A stretch of 64,000 nt of DNA from NCBI GenBank assembly GCA_963768945.1, contig CAVYJW010000003.1, positions 744,001-808,000 on the forward strand, written 5' to 3'. The stretch comes from RYN-230 sp963768945 (GTDB lineage Bacteria > Actinomycetota > Actinomycetes > Streptosporangiales > Streptosporangiaceae). Both the position numbers and the translations under genes were made by a program. Below the pieces are notes generated by a model. That model ran no database searches. It was given only the letters and a program-made list of their open reading frames with translations, and was not told the DNA's origin. This document shows positions 58,246-64,000 of the stretch, in pieces. Numbering within the stretch: the first letter of the stretch is position 1; each line of letters begins with the position of its first letter.

Positions 58246-58268
58246 CTTCTCCGCAACGAAGACCGATC
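58246..58268. repeat. Dispersed CCGCAACGAAGACC motif, copy 3
   Basis: ACTTCTCCGCAACGAAGACC followed by GATC resembles copy 1 (8911-8938) with a two-base gap and one change. It is in the intergenic space after the thiolase gene. Confidence 0.45.
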
Positions 58269-58320
58269 GGTGCCGGTGCCGCATCACTGTCCCGGGCAGC
58301 CTGCCTGCCCGGGACAGTGC

Positions 58321-58422
58321 GCGTTCCGGGGTCGGCGGGTGTTCCGGGGCGGGTGTTCCGGGGCCGGTGCGTGTTCCGGGCCGGCGGGTGTTCCGGGGCC
58401 GGTGCGTGTTCCGGGGCCGGCG
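58321..58422. repeat. Six degenerate 17-18-bp tandem repeats (GTGTTCCGGGGCCGGTGC type)
   Basis: Six units begin at about 58321, 58339, 58353, 58371, 58388 and 58406, alternating GGTGC and GGCGG ends. They are non-coding and separate the thiolase gene from the MarR promoter. Confidence 0.85.
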
Positions 58423-58449
58423 GCAGGAGTCGCGCACCCGATCCTCGCG

Positions 58450-58478
58450 TTGACAGATACATAAGCGAGTGATATAAA
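58450..58478 (+). promoter_or_regulatory. Consensus leaderless promoter, MarR gene
   Basis: TTGACA (58450-58455), a 17-bp spacer and TATAAA (58473-58478) match the sigma-70 consensus. The ATG at 58485 is six bases after the -10, so transcription starts at the codon; no Shine-Dalgarno. GATATAAATATC (58471-58482) is a perfect palindrome over the -10, and ATAAG (58461) / CTTAT (58482) may form a wider one. Confidence 0.85.
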
Positions 58479-58484
58479 TATCTT

Positions 58485-58961
58485 ATGAATTCAGCCGGGG
58501 ACCGGCCATCGCACGACCTGGCGGAGCGGGCCCTGGCTGCCGGGGTGGCCGCTGGCCTGGAGCGGCTGATCGGGCTGTTCCGCTGGCTCAGCCCGCCGAG
58601 CGGGCTGTCGCTCACCGCGGCGGCGACGCTGGCCACCCTGGAGCGGGGCGGGCCCCGCCGGCTGACCGCGCTCGCGGCCCGGGAAGGGGTCACCCAGCCG
58701 GCCATGACCCAGCTGGTGGCCCGGCTGCACGACGCAGGTCTGGCGGAACGCGTCGCTGATCCCGCTGACGGGCGGGTGGTGCAGGTCCGGATCACGGCCG
58801 AGGGCCGGGCGATGCTGGCCGGCCGCCGGGCGGTGCGGGCAGAGCGGGTCGCCGGGTTGCTGGCCCGGCTGAGCCCGGATGATCAGGCCGCGCTGGCCGC
58901 CGCCCTGCCGGCCATGGACGCCCTGGTCAACGCCCAGCGTGATGACCCCCTCGTGGCGTAG
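58485..58961 (+). CDS. MarR-family regulator
   Basis: 158 residues. LSLTAAATLATLERGGPRRL, TALAAREGVTQPAMTQLVAR, LHDAGLAERVADPADGRVVQ and VRITAEGRAMLAGRRAVRAE give a full MarR winged helix. It lies 91 bp upstream of the MFS-USP gene on the same strand and is likely its repressor. The consensus leaderless promoter with a palindrome over the -10 supports autorepression. Confidence 0.92.
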   Translation: MNSAGDRPSHDLAERALAAGVAAGLERLIGLFRWLSPPSGLSLTAAATLATLERGGPRRLTALAAREGVTQPAMTQLVARLHDAGLAERVADPADGRVVQVRITAEGRAMLAGRRAVRAERVAGLLARLSPDDQAALAAALPAMDALVNAQRDDPLVA

Positions 58962-59052
58962 CCCGGATGAGCACAGCCAGCCTCTTGACAACCACAGCAA
59001 CCCGGGACGGGCGGGCCCCGGCGACTGGCATCTTCCGGAACGGAGTACTGGG

Positions 59053-60309
59053 ATGAGTGGGAGACCCGCGGCCAGCGCTGCGAGCCCGTTCAGGCAGCCG
59101 AAGGCGGTCTTCGCCGTCGCGTTCGCCTGCGTCGTGTCGTTCATGGGCATCGGCCTGGTCGATCCGATCCTTCCGTCCATCTCGCACGAGCTGCATGCTT
59201 CGCCCAGCCAGGTAACGCTGCTGTTCACCAGCTACCTGGTCGTGACCGCGGTCGCCATGCTGATCACCAACTGGGTGTCCAGCCGGATCGGGGCCAAGAA
59301 GACGCTGATCCTGGGGCTGGCCCTGATCGTGGTGTTCAGCGCGGCGGCCGGGGCGTCCCCCACCATCGGCGCCATCATCGGCTTCCGGGCCGGCTGGGGC
59401 GTCGGCAACGCGCTGTTCATCGCCACCTCGCTGGCCGTCATCGTGGCCTCGGCGAGCGGCGGGTTCGCGGGTGCCATCGTGCTGTACGAGACGGCGCTAG
59501 GCGTGGGCATCGCGATGGGCCCGCTGCTGGGCGGGATCCTGGGCGAGATCAGCTGGCGGGGCCCGTTCTTCGGTGTCTCCGCCCTGATGGCCATCGCGCT
59601 GATCGCGACCGTCGTGCTGGTCGAGAAGACACCGAAGCCACCCCGCAAGACCAGCCTGTCGGAGCCGCTGCGCGCGCTGCGTCACCGCGGGCTGCTCACG
59701 ATGGCGCTGACCGCGCTCTGCTACAACTGGGGCTTCTTCACGGTGCTCGGGTACGCGCCGTTCCCGATGAACCTGAGCCCCATCAAGCTCGGGCTGGTCT
59801 TCACCGGCTGGGGAATCCTGGTCGCCCTCTTCGCGGTGTTCGGCGCGCCCACGCTGCAGGGGCGGCTGGGTATCGCCCGGACCATGTACCTGAACCTCGC
59901 CGCGTTCGCTGCAGTCGTCCTGGTCATCGCGATCTGGACCACGGACAACGCGGTGCTCATCCCGGCCGTGATCGCGTCCGGCATCTTCATCGGCATCAAC
60001 AACACGGTCACCACCCAGGCGGTGATGACCGTCTCCCCGGTCGAGCGGCCGGTCGCCTCGGCCGCGTACAGCTTCGTCCGCTTCATCGGTGGCGGCCTGG
60101 CGCCCTACGTTGCCGGCCGCTGGTCATCGCGCTCAACATCCACGTGCCGTTCTACATCGCCTCCGGCGCGATCCTGCTCGGCATCGTCATCCTGGCCACC
60201 GCCCACCGCCTGCTCGCCGACGCCGAGCGGGTGCAGGCCGAGCAGGTCGCGGCCCACGCGACTGCCAGCACGGGTGCCCCGGCTGAAGCCCCCGGCCCGG
60301 CCACCCTGA
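59053..60309 (+). CDS. MFS transporter part of a frameshifted MFS-USP fusion gene
   Basis: Membrane exporter of the DHA1 kind: VFAVAFACVVSFMGIGLVDP, FTSYLVVTAVAMLITNWVSS, RIGAKKTLILGLALIVVF, FRAGWGVGNALFIATSLAVI and LGVGIAMGPLLGGILGEISW. Normal sequence runs to RFIGGGLAPYVAGR, ending at about 60120. There, a single missing C shifts the frame. The next ~60 codons in this frame are Arg/Ser-rich nonsense ending at 60309. The true continuation, LVIALNIHVPFYIASGAILL and a USP domain, is in the frame ending at 60866. GGAG seven bases before ATG 59053. Confidence 0.85.
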   Translation: MSGRPAASAASPFRQPKAVFAVAFACVVSFMGIGLVDPILPSISHELHASPSQVTLLFTSYLVVTAVAMLITNWVSSRIGAKKTLILGLALIVVFSAAAGASPTIGAIIGFRAGWGVGNALFIATSLAVIVASASGGFAGAIVLYETALGVGIAMGPLLGGILGEISWRGPFFGVSALMAIALIATVVLVEKTPKPPRKTSLSEPLRALRHRGLLTMALTALCYNWGFFTVLGYAPFPMNLSPIKLGLVFTGWGILVALFAVFGAPTLQGRLGIARTMYLNLAAFAAVVLVIAIWTTDNAVLIPAVIASGIFIGINNTVTTQAVMTVSPVERPVASAAYSFVRFIGGGLAPYVAGRWSSRSTSTCRSTSPPARSCSASSSWPPPTACSPTPSGCRPSRSRPTRLPARVPRLKPPARPP

Positions 60310-60866
60310 TCCCGGTGGAGGCGACGGCGCCGCAGCCTGAGTGCCGTCCCAGCCAGGGCGTGATCCTGGCCGCCATCGACCAGTCCCCGGTCGCCGCGCT
60401 GGTCACCGAGGCCGCCGCCCGGCTGGCCCTGGCCGAGGGGCAGATCGTTCACGTGGTGCACGCCCAGGAAGGGGCCACCGCGGGAGATGTCGGCATCGAG
60501 GCCGAGGATCTGGACGCCGCGCGTGATCTGGTCAGCGCGCACCTGGACCGGCTGGCCGCGCATCACGTGCCGGCCGAGGGCCAGGTGCTGCTGCGCGCGG
60601 CGGATCACGGCGGCGCCGGGCGGCTCCTCGCGGAGTATGCGACCAGCATCCGGGCGACCACCATCGTGGTGGGCGCGCCGACCCACGGCGGCCTGCCGGC
60701 GCTGCTGGACGCCAGCGCCAGCCAGGAACTGTGGCGGCACGCCCGCAGCAACATCCTCATCGTCAACCCGGCCGCCCCGCCCGCCCCCGTCACCGCCAAC
60801 GGATCGGGCGCGGCGGCCATGGCCCTGGGCGGCGGATCCCGCCGCGAAGCTGGCCCAGGAAGCTAG
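60144..60866 (+). CDS. Universal-stress-protein domain part of the MFS-USP fusion gene
   Basis: This frame starts with the last MFS helix (PFYIASGAILLGIVILATAH), a linker (RLLADAERVQAEQVAAHATA and Pro/Ala-rich residues), then a USP domain from about 60345: GVILAAIDQSPVAALVTEAA, IVHVVHAQEGATAGDVGIEA, RATTIVVGAPTHGGLPALLD and RSNILIVNP. The glycine-rich ATP motif is partly kept. Read with the preceding frame and one base restored near 60120, the product is about 605 residues. MFS-USP fusions suggest transport gated by nucleotide or stress signals. Confidence 0.8.
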   Translation: MPFYIASGAILLGIVILATAHRLLADAERVQAEQVAAHATASTGAPAEAPGPATLIPVEATAPQPECRPSQGVILAAIDQSPVAALVTEAAARLALAEGQIVHVVHAQEGATAGDVGIEAEDLDAARDLVSAHLDRLAAHHVPAEGQVLLRAADHGGAGRLLAEYATSIRATTIVVGAPTHGGLPALLDASASQELWRHARSNILIVNPAAPPAPVTANGSGAAAMALGGGSRREAGPGS

Positions 60867-60927
60867 CCGCGAAGCTGGGTCGGGCGGTTAGCCGCGGAGC
60901 TGGCTCAGGAAGCTGGCCGCGCGGTGA

Positions 60928-61491
60928 TCAGAGCGGGAACACCAGGCAGTTGCTGCTGGCCGTGGCGACGAGCCGCCCGGCGCGGTCGTGGATCTCGGCG
61001 GTGGCCAGTGCGACCCGTCGGCCGGGCTTGGTCACCCGGCCGACGGCCACCAGGGTGCCGCCGTCCGCAGTGACCGGGCGCACGTAGTTCACGGTGATGT
61101 CGATCGAGGTGTAGCCGATCCCGGCGTCGAGGGTGGTCTGCACGGCGCAGCCCGCCACCGAGTCGGCGAGCGTGCAGACCAGACCGCCGTGGATGACGCC
61201 GATCGGATTGTAGGCGGACTCATCCGGCACGCACTCGAACTGCGCCAGGCCGCGCTCGACCCGGGTAGGGACCATGCCGAACAACATGGCGATGGGGGGC
61301 GGCGGGATCTTCCCGTCCGCGAGGGCCTGCACGAACTCCAGGCCGGACCGCCCGGCGGCCTGGGCCGCCGTCAGCGACGGGTCCCACCACTGCACAGTCT
61401 TGCTGCGCGGCGGCCCCCATTCCGGCCGCGGGTCTGGGCTAGGCACAGGCTCCTCCGTAGGTCCGGAATCTGGACCCACTATAGGGGTCAC
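60928..61491 (-). CDS. PaaI-like hotdog thioesterase
   Basis: 187 residues. RSGLEFVQALADGKIPPPPI precedes the hotdog domain; NPIGVIHGGLVCTLADSVAG is the HGG catalytic motif, with SIDITVNYVRPVTADGGTLV and VATASSNCLVFPL at the end. The HGG with a following Asp fits PaaI-type acyl-CoA thioesterases. Substrate unknown. It converges with the MFS-USP gene. Confidence 0.88.
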   Translation of the reverse strand: MTPIVGPDSGPTEEPVPSPDPRPEWGPPRSKTVQWWDPSLTAAQAAGRSGLEFVQALADGKIPPPPIAMLFGMVPTRVERGLAQFECVPDESAYNPIGVIHGGLVCTLADSVAGCAVQTTLDAGIGYTSIDITVNYVRPVTADGGTLVAVGRVTKPGRRVALATAEIHDRAGRLVATASSNCLVFPL

Positions 61492-61503
61492 GGGCGCCGC
61501 TGC

Positions 61504-61653
61504 TCAAGGGCGTGGATTCCGCCGGCGCCTTTCGCGGAATCGGTGGTCCCGGACGATCAGCCACTCAAGCTCCGCGTGCTCGGCGGTGGTGATTGCTACG
61601 GGGGAGGCGTTCAGCAGGTTGAGGATCTGCTGGATGGACGTGAAGATGTGCAC
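61504..61653 (-). CDS. Possible small ORF or gene remnant (49 aa, GTG start)
   Basis: From GTG 61653 the frame reads VHIFTSIQQILNLLNASPVA and then ITTAEHAELEWLIVRDHRFR, ending in an Arg-rich tail. Third codon positions are strongly G/C-biased and the residues look like real helices. There is no clear Shine-Dalgarno and the frame closes just upstream, so it could be the end of a lost gene. It lies between two minus-strand genes. Confidence 0.35.
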   Translation of the reverse strand: MHIFTSIQQILNLLNASPVAITTAEHAELEWLIVRDHRFRERRRRNPRP

Positions 61654-61713
61654 GGTCGGGCGAGTGCAGCTGTGCGCGCGGGTGGATGAGCACGACGATG
61701 CGCCCGTCGGCCC

Positions 61714-62139
61714 TCATGACTGCGGGCTGGCAGCGGTGCCGCCGGACTGCGCTGCGGGGGCGTTCACGCCCAGGCGGTTCAGCCGGGAGCGGATAGCCGA
61801 GGGCTGGCGGCCGAAGGTGCCGGCCAGCGCGGCAACGTCATGACCGGACTGGTAGGCGGCGAGTAGCGCCGCGTCGGACTCGACGGTCCAGGGCAGATAG
61901 GCGTTCGGGTACTGGCGGCGTACCTCGGCGACCTGGTAGGCCTGACCTTGTGCCGGTGACGGCTGGGGTGTGTCACGGCCGCTGAGTGCCCCCGTGAGTC
62001 GGTCGATCGCTGTCGCTACGGCTAATAGGGCCTCTGTTTGAGCCAGGCTGGCCAGCACGGCTGGGTCGTTCCCACCGCTTCCGCTCATCGCCTTGTCCGC
62101 GTAACGGCGTGCAGCGAGCGCGTGCTCGGATTCCTCCAT
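61714..62139 (-). CDS. Small protein with C-terminal SANT/Myb-like DNA-binding domain
   Basis: 141 residues. The N-terminal half is helical (NDPAVLASLAQTEALLAVAT, AIDRLTGALSG). The C-terminal ~45 residues, AYLPWTVESDAALLAAYQSG then HDVAALAGTFGRQPSAIRSR, match the short Myb-like/HTH module found at the C-terminus of some bacterial helicases and regulators. Start MEESEHALAA at 62139. Function unknown; DNA binding is inferred. The longer upstream frame overlaps the VapC gene. Confidence 0.7.
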   Translation of the reverse strand: MEESEHALAARRYADKAMSGSGGNDPAVLASLAQTEALLAVATAIDRLTGALSGRDTPQPSPAQGQAYQVAEVRRQYPNAYLPWTVESDAALLAAYQSGHDVAALAGTFGRQPSAIRSRLNRLGVNAPAAQSGGTAASPQS

Positions 62140-62290
62140 AACGCCAGGGTATGCCGTGGCTGGGTGTCCGGCGGGTGCCGCTTGATGAGCATCCCACGAC
62201 AGGCCGAGCACCGCCATGGACCGCCCCTCAGCCTGCGCCAGCGCTGCCTCTGGCCTGATCACCAAGGTCGCGGAGTATGCCCCTCTGATA

Positions 62291-62728
62291 TCAGGTGAGA
62301 CTGCCGCGTGGCGCGATCCAGGTGTGGGGCTGGCCGGTGACGGCGGCAATGTGCTCGAAGTCGGCGTCGTAGTGCAGGATGGCCGCCCCGTGGTGCTCCG
62401 CGACCGCTGCGGTGAGAAGGTCGATAACGCCCGCTGCCCGGTGATGCCCACGAGCGGCCATCCGGATCTGGACATCCCTGGCCCGCTCCGCAATCACCTC
62501 GGTGAAGGGCAGCACGATGTAGAGACTCTTGCGCCGCTCGGCAATGACACGGAGATCGGCCAGGTCACGACCGGAATAACCAGCCTCCAAGTCAACCGTT
62601 ACGCACGTAGCGGCGGCGCGGTCCACGATGAGCCCTGCTATGACTGCGCGCACAGCAGGGTGCCGGATCCTGGCCTGTGCGGAGGTGTCGATCAAGTAGA
62701 GCTGGCCTGGGCCGGCAGGCAATGTCAC
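62291..62728 (-). CDS. vapC: PIN-domain toxin (VapC family)
   Basis: 145 residues. Metal-binding acids are seen in LYLIDTSAQARI (Asp), VTVDLEAGYS (Glu-like), VIDLLTAAVAEHHGAAILHY and DADFEHIAAVTG (Asp). VapC toxins are ribonucleases cutting tRNA or rRNA. The start overlaps the antitoxin gene stop by four bases (ATGA), the standard order antitoxin-toxin. Confidence 0.9.
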   Translation of the reverse strand: MTLPAGPGQLYLIDTSAQARIRHPAVRAVIAGLIVDRAAATCVTVDLEAGYSGRDLADLRVIAERRKSLYIVLPFTEVIAERARDVQIRMAARGHHRAAGVIDLLTAAVAEHHGAAILHYDADFEHIAAVTGQPHTWIAPRGSLT

Positions 62729-62934
62729 CGGCGAGCCTGTCGCATGACCTCCGTATCCGCGATGTCAGGGCCCACCCCGAGGGCGTACGGGTCATCGAGC
62801 AGTTGTTCTATGCGTCGGCGCCTGCCAGCCACGAATTCCAGCGCGGCGTTCACGGTGTCCTTCTTCGTCGTGGTTCCAAGCTCCTTGGCCGCCAGATCCA
62901 GCGCCTCGTCGTTCAGGTCGATCATCGTCTTCAT
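62725..62934 (-). CDS. vapB: VapB-type antitoxin
   Basis: 69 residues from MKTMIDLNDEALDLAAKELG. The TTKKDTVNAALEFVAGRRRR segment is the ribbon-helix-helix DNA-binding end of the VapB family (DUF2191). The acidic C-terminus is expected to neutralise VapC. The start at 62934 fits a leaderless transcript; 62946 is an alternative. It overlaps VapC by four bases. Confidence 0.88.
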   Translation of the reverse strand: MKTMIDLNDEALDLAAKELGTTTKKDTVNAALEFVAGRRRRIEQLLDDPYALGVGPDIADTEVMRQARR

Positions 62935-62941
62935 ATACACA

Positions 62942-62971
62942 ATCATACAGCTGAGTAAACATCGACAGCAA
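62942..62971 (-). promoter_or_regulatory. Leaderless promoter of vapBC
   Basis: On the minus strand, TTGCTG (62971-62966), an 18-bp spacer and TATGAT (62947-62942) are followed after seven bases by the ATG at 62934. No Shine-Dalgarno is present. VapB usually represses this type of promoter. Confidence 0.65.
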
Positions 62972-63077
62972 CACTACGTGGCCGCCAAGGAGGTCCCGGC
63001 CGCTGGCTGAGTGCTCGCCGGCTGAACCGCTCATCGCCCGCTGGGGTGCTCATCGCCCCCTGACCCCGATAACCGTG

Positions 63078-63713
63078 TTAGCGGGCGATGCCGATGTGGT
63101 GGTGGATGGTGGCCGGATCCCCGAGGACGGCGAGCATGCAGGCGGCCAGGTCGGCGCGGGACACCGTAGTCCCGTGGGGCAGGTTGCGGTCGATCGCGGT
63201 GCGGTAGGCCCGGGAGGCCGGCTGGCTGGTGAGCCGGGGTGGCCGCATGATCGTCCAGTCCAGCCCGCTCCGCCTGATCTCGTCCTCGGCGCCACGCATG
63301 TCGGCGTTCGCGTGCCGCAGCAGCGTGCCGCGGAACAGGGGCTTGAGCAGGTACCGCATGGCCGGGCCCTCGCCCTCGTCGGTCACGATGGACCCGCTGA
63401 CCGAGACGAGCCGGTGCGTGCCCTCCTTATGCATGGCCTCGATCATGCTCCGGGTCCCCTCGCGCAGCACGGTGGTGGGCCCGGTGCCGCGCGGCCCGAA
63501 CGCGGCGAGCACGGCGTCCGCGCCCGCCACGGCCGGGCTTATCGCGGCCGGATCCATCAGGTCGGCGGTGATGACCCGCAGCCGGGGGGAGCCGGGCACG
63601 GACAGCCGCGCCGGGTCGCGGACCACGGCCGTGACCTCGTGCCCGGCCACGAGGGCCTGCTCGGTGAGGCAGGTCCCGGTGGCACCGCTCGCGCCGAAGA
63701 TGGTGAGTTCCAT
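63078..63713 (-). CDS. NAD(P)-binding NmrA/SDR-like protein
   Basis: 211 residues. MELTIFGASGATGTCLTEQA is the Rossmann GASGATG motif, followed by VTAVVRDPARL, ITADLMDPAAISPAVAGADA, SVSGSIVTDEGEGPAMRYLL and SGLDWTIMRPPRLT. It fits the BVR-B/SDR-a5 group: redox enzymes or redox sensors with NADP. Divergent from a MarR gene with 47 bp between starts, an arrangement often seen with repressed oxidoreductases. Confidence 0.88.
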   Translation of the reverse strand: MELTIFGASGATGTCLTEQALVAGHEVTAVVRDPARLSVPGSPRLRVITADLMDPAAISPAVAGADAVLAAFGPRGTGPTTVLREGTRSMIEAMHKEGTHRLVSVSGSIVTDEGEGPAMRYLLKPLFRGTLLRHANADMRGAEDEIRRSGLDWTIMRPPRLTSQPASRAYRTAIDRNLPHGTTVSRADLAACMLAVLGDPATIHHHIGIAR

Positions 63714-63760
63714 GAGGTACCTTATCTCTTGTAGTCCGTACGATATGGAGCTCATACTAT
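63714..63760. promoter_or_regulatory. Divergent promoter region with TATGGAGCTCATA near-palindrome
   Basis: Only 47 bp separate the two starts. TATGGAGCTCATA (63744-63756) is palindromic except at one pair. No Shine-Dalgarno precedes the MarR ATG at 63761. GATATG at 63742-63747 could be a -10, giving a leader of about seven bases. Confidence 0.4.
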
Positions 63761-64000
63761 ATGAAGTCAGTAGAACCTGACCACCGGGGGGCAGTGCGGC
63801 GCCGGCGACGGCTGGACCAGGAAGTCCGGGCGTCGCTGCGCGACGTGAGCGTCCAGCTCTCCCTGCTCAACCATCAGGTCCGGGACCACCTGGAGCTCAA
63901 GGGCACCGACCTGGAGTGCCTCGACCTGATCAGCCGGGACGGGCCGCTCAGCCCGAGCGCGCTGGCCCGCCGGGCCGGGCTGCACCCGGCCACCATCACC
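63761..64000 (+). CDS. MarR-family regulator (3' end outside window)
   Basis: The first 80 residues are present. After a basic N-terminus, RASLRDVSVQLSLLNHQVRD is the first helix, then LKGTDLECLDLISRDGPLSP and SALARRAGLHPATIT, the helix-turn-helix entry of MarR proteins. The window ends inside the recognition helix. Likely represses itself and the divergent NmrA-like gene. Confidence 0.85.
   Translation, partial: MKSVEPDHRGAVRRRRRLDQEVRASLRDVSVQLSLLNHQVRDHLELKGTDLECLDLISRDGPLSPSALARRAGLHPATIT

Noticed and set aside
1..64000. tRNA or rRNA genes, complete insertion sequences, or a prophage
   Set aside because: None recognised on reading both strands: no transposase, integrase or phage structural motifs and no cloverleaf-like segments noticed. 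A tRNAscan or Infernal run would settle the RNA genes.

Overview
The window is high-GC DNA (roughly 70% GC or more by eye) from an actinomycete-like soil bacterium. The evidence is strong G/C bias at third codon positions, many GTG starts, very large LuxR-type ATPase regulators, F420-type flavin enzymes, a SCO4226-like protein, GPP34 and mycothiol-type DinB proteins. I cannot name the genus. No rRNA, tRNA, CRISPR array or complete insertion sequence was seen.

Layout. 1-5.1 kb: a GntR-type regulator (5' end cut off by the window), then a B12-dependent diol/glycerol dehydratase with fused large and medium subunits, its small subunit and a reactivase. 5.2-9 kb: a drug-type ABC exporter and two oxidoreductases. 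9-24 kb: single genes (two separate LigD domains, an AlkA-like glycosylase, amidohydrolase, MFS exporter, small regulators, cupin, AbiEii-like pair, F420/NADP reductase) mixed with decayed genes. 24-30.4 kb: small membrane and SCO4226-like proteins, then two tandem LuxR-ATPase regulators. 30.4-36.2 kb: a catabolic cluster (class III CoA-transferase, citryl-CoA-lyase-like enzyme, LigB/LigA-type ring-cleavage dioxygenase, PPOX protein) facing a divergent metal-dependent amidohydrolase across an intergenic region rich in TGTCCG/CGGACA half-sites. 36.3-45.4 kb: a phospholipase-C-like phosphoesterase, a third LuxR-ATPase regulator, two haloperoxidase-like hydrolases and a histidine kinase/response regulator pair. 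45.5-51.9 kb: an SDR, thioesterases, a broken HIT gene and a four-carbon sugar acid cluster (DenD-, DUF1537-kinase- and LtnD-like). 51.9-64 kb: small regulator units (MarR-GNAT fusion, ArsR-SRPBCC, MarR plus MFS-USP, VapBC), a glutamine amidotransferase, a broken GPP34 gene, TMEM175-like channel, thiolase, and a divergent NmrA-like/MarR pair cut by the window end.

Three themes recur. (1) Several small regulator genes have a near-consensus promoter placing the transcription start on or very near the start codon, with a palindrome in or beside it and no Shine-Dalgarno sequence: leaderless, probably autoregulated units. (2) Gene decay is frequent: truncated SDR, NAD-binding and acyl-CoA dehydrogenase genes, frameshifts in HIT, GPP34 and MFS-USP genes, and an internally deleted DinB-like gene. 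Some may be assembly errors. (3) Short GC-rich tandem repeats occur at many loci, and a long near-perfect hairpin occurs twice 39 kb apart, each copy beside a decayed gene.

The best candidate for undescribed biology is the 30.8-34.1 kb cluster. It couples an extradiol dioxygenase to CoA activation and a citrate-synthase-fold lyase, suggesting a CoA-dependent way to break down a ring-fission product.
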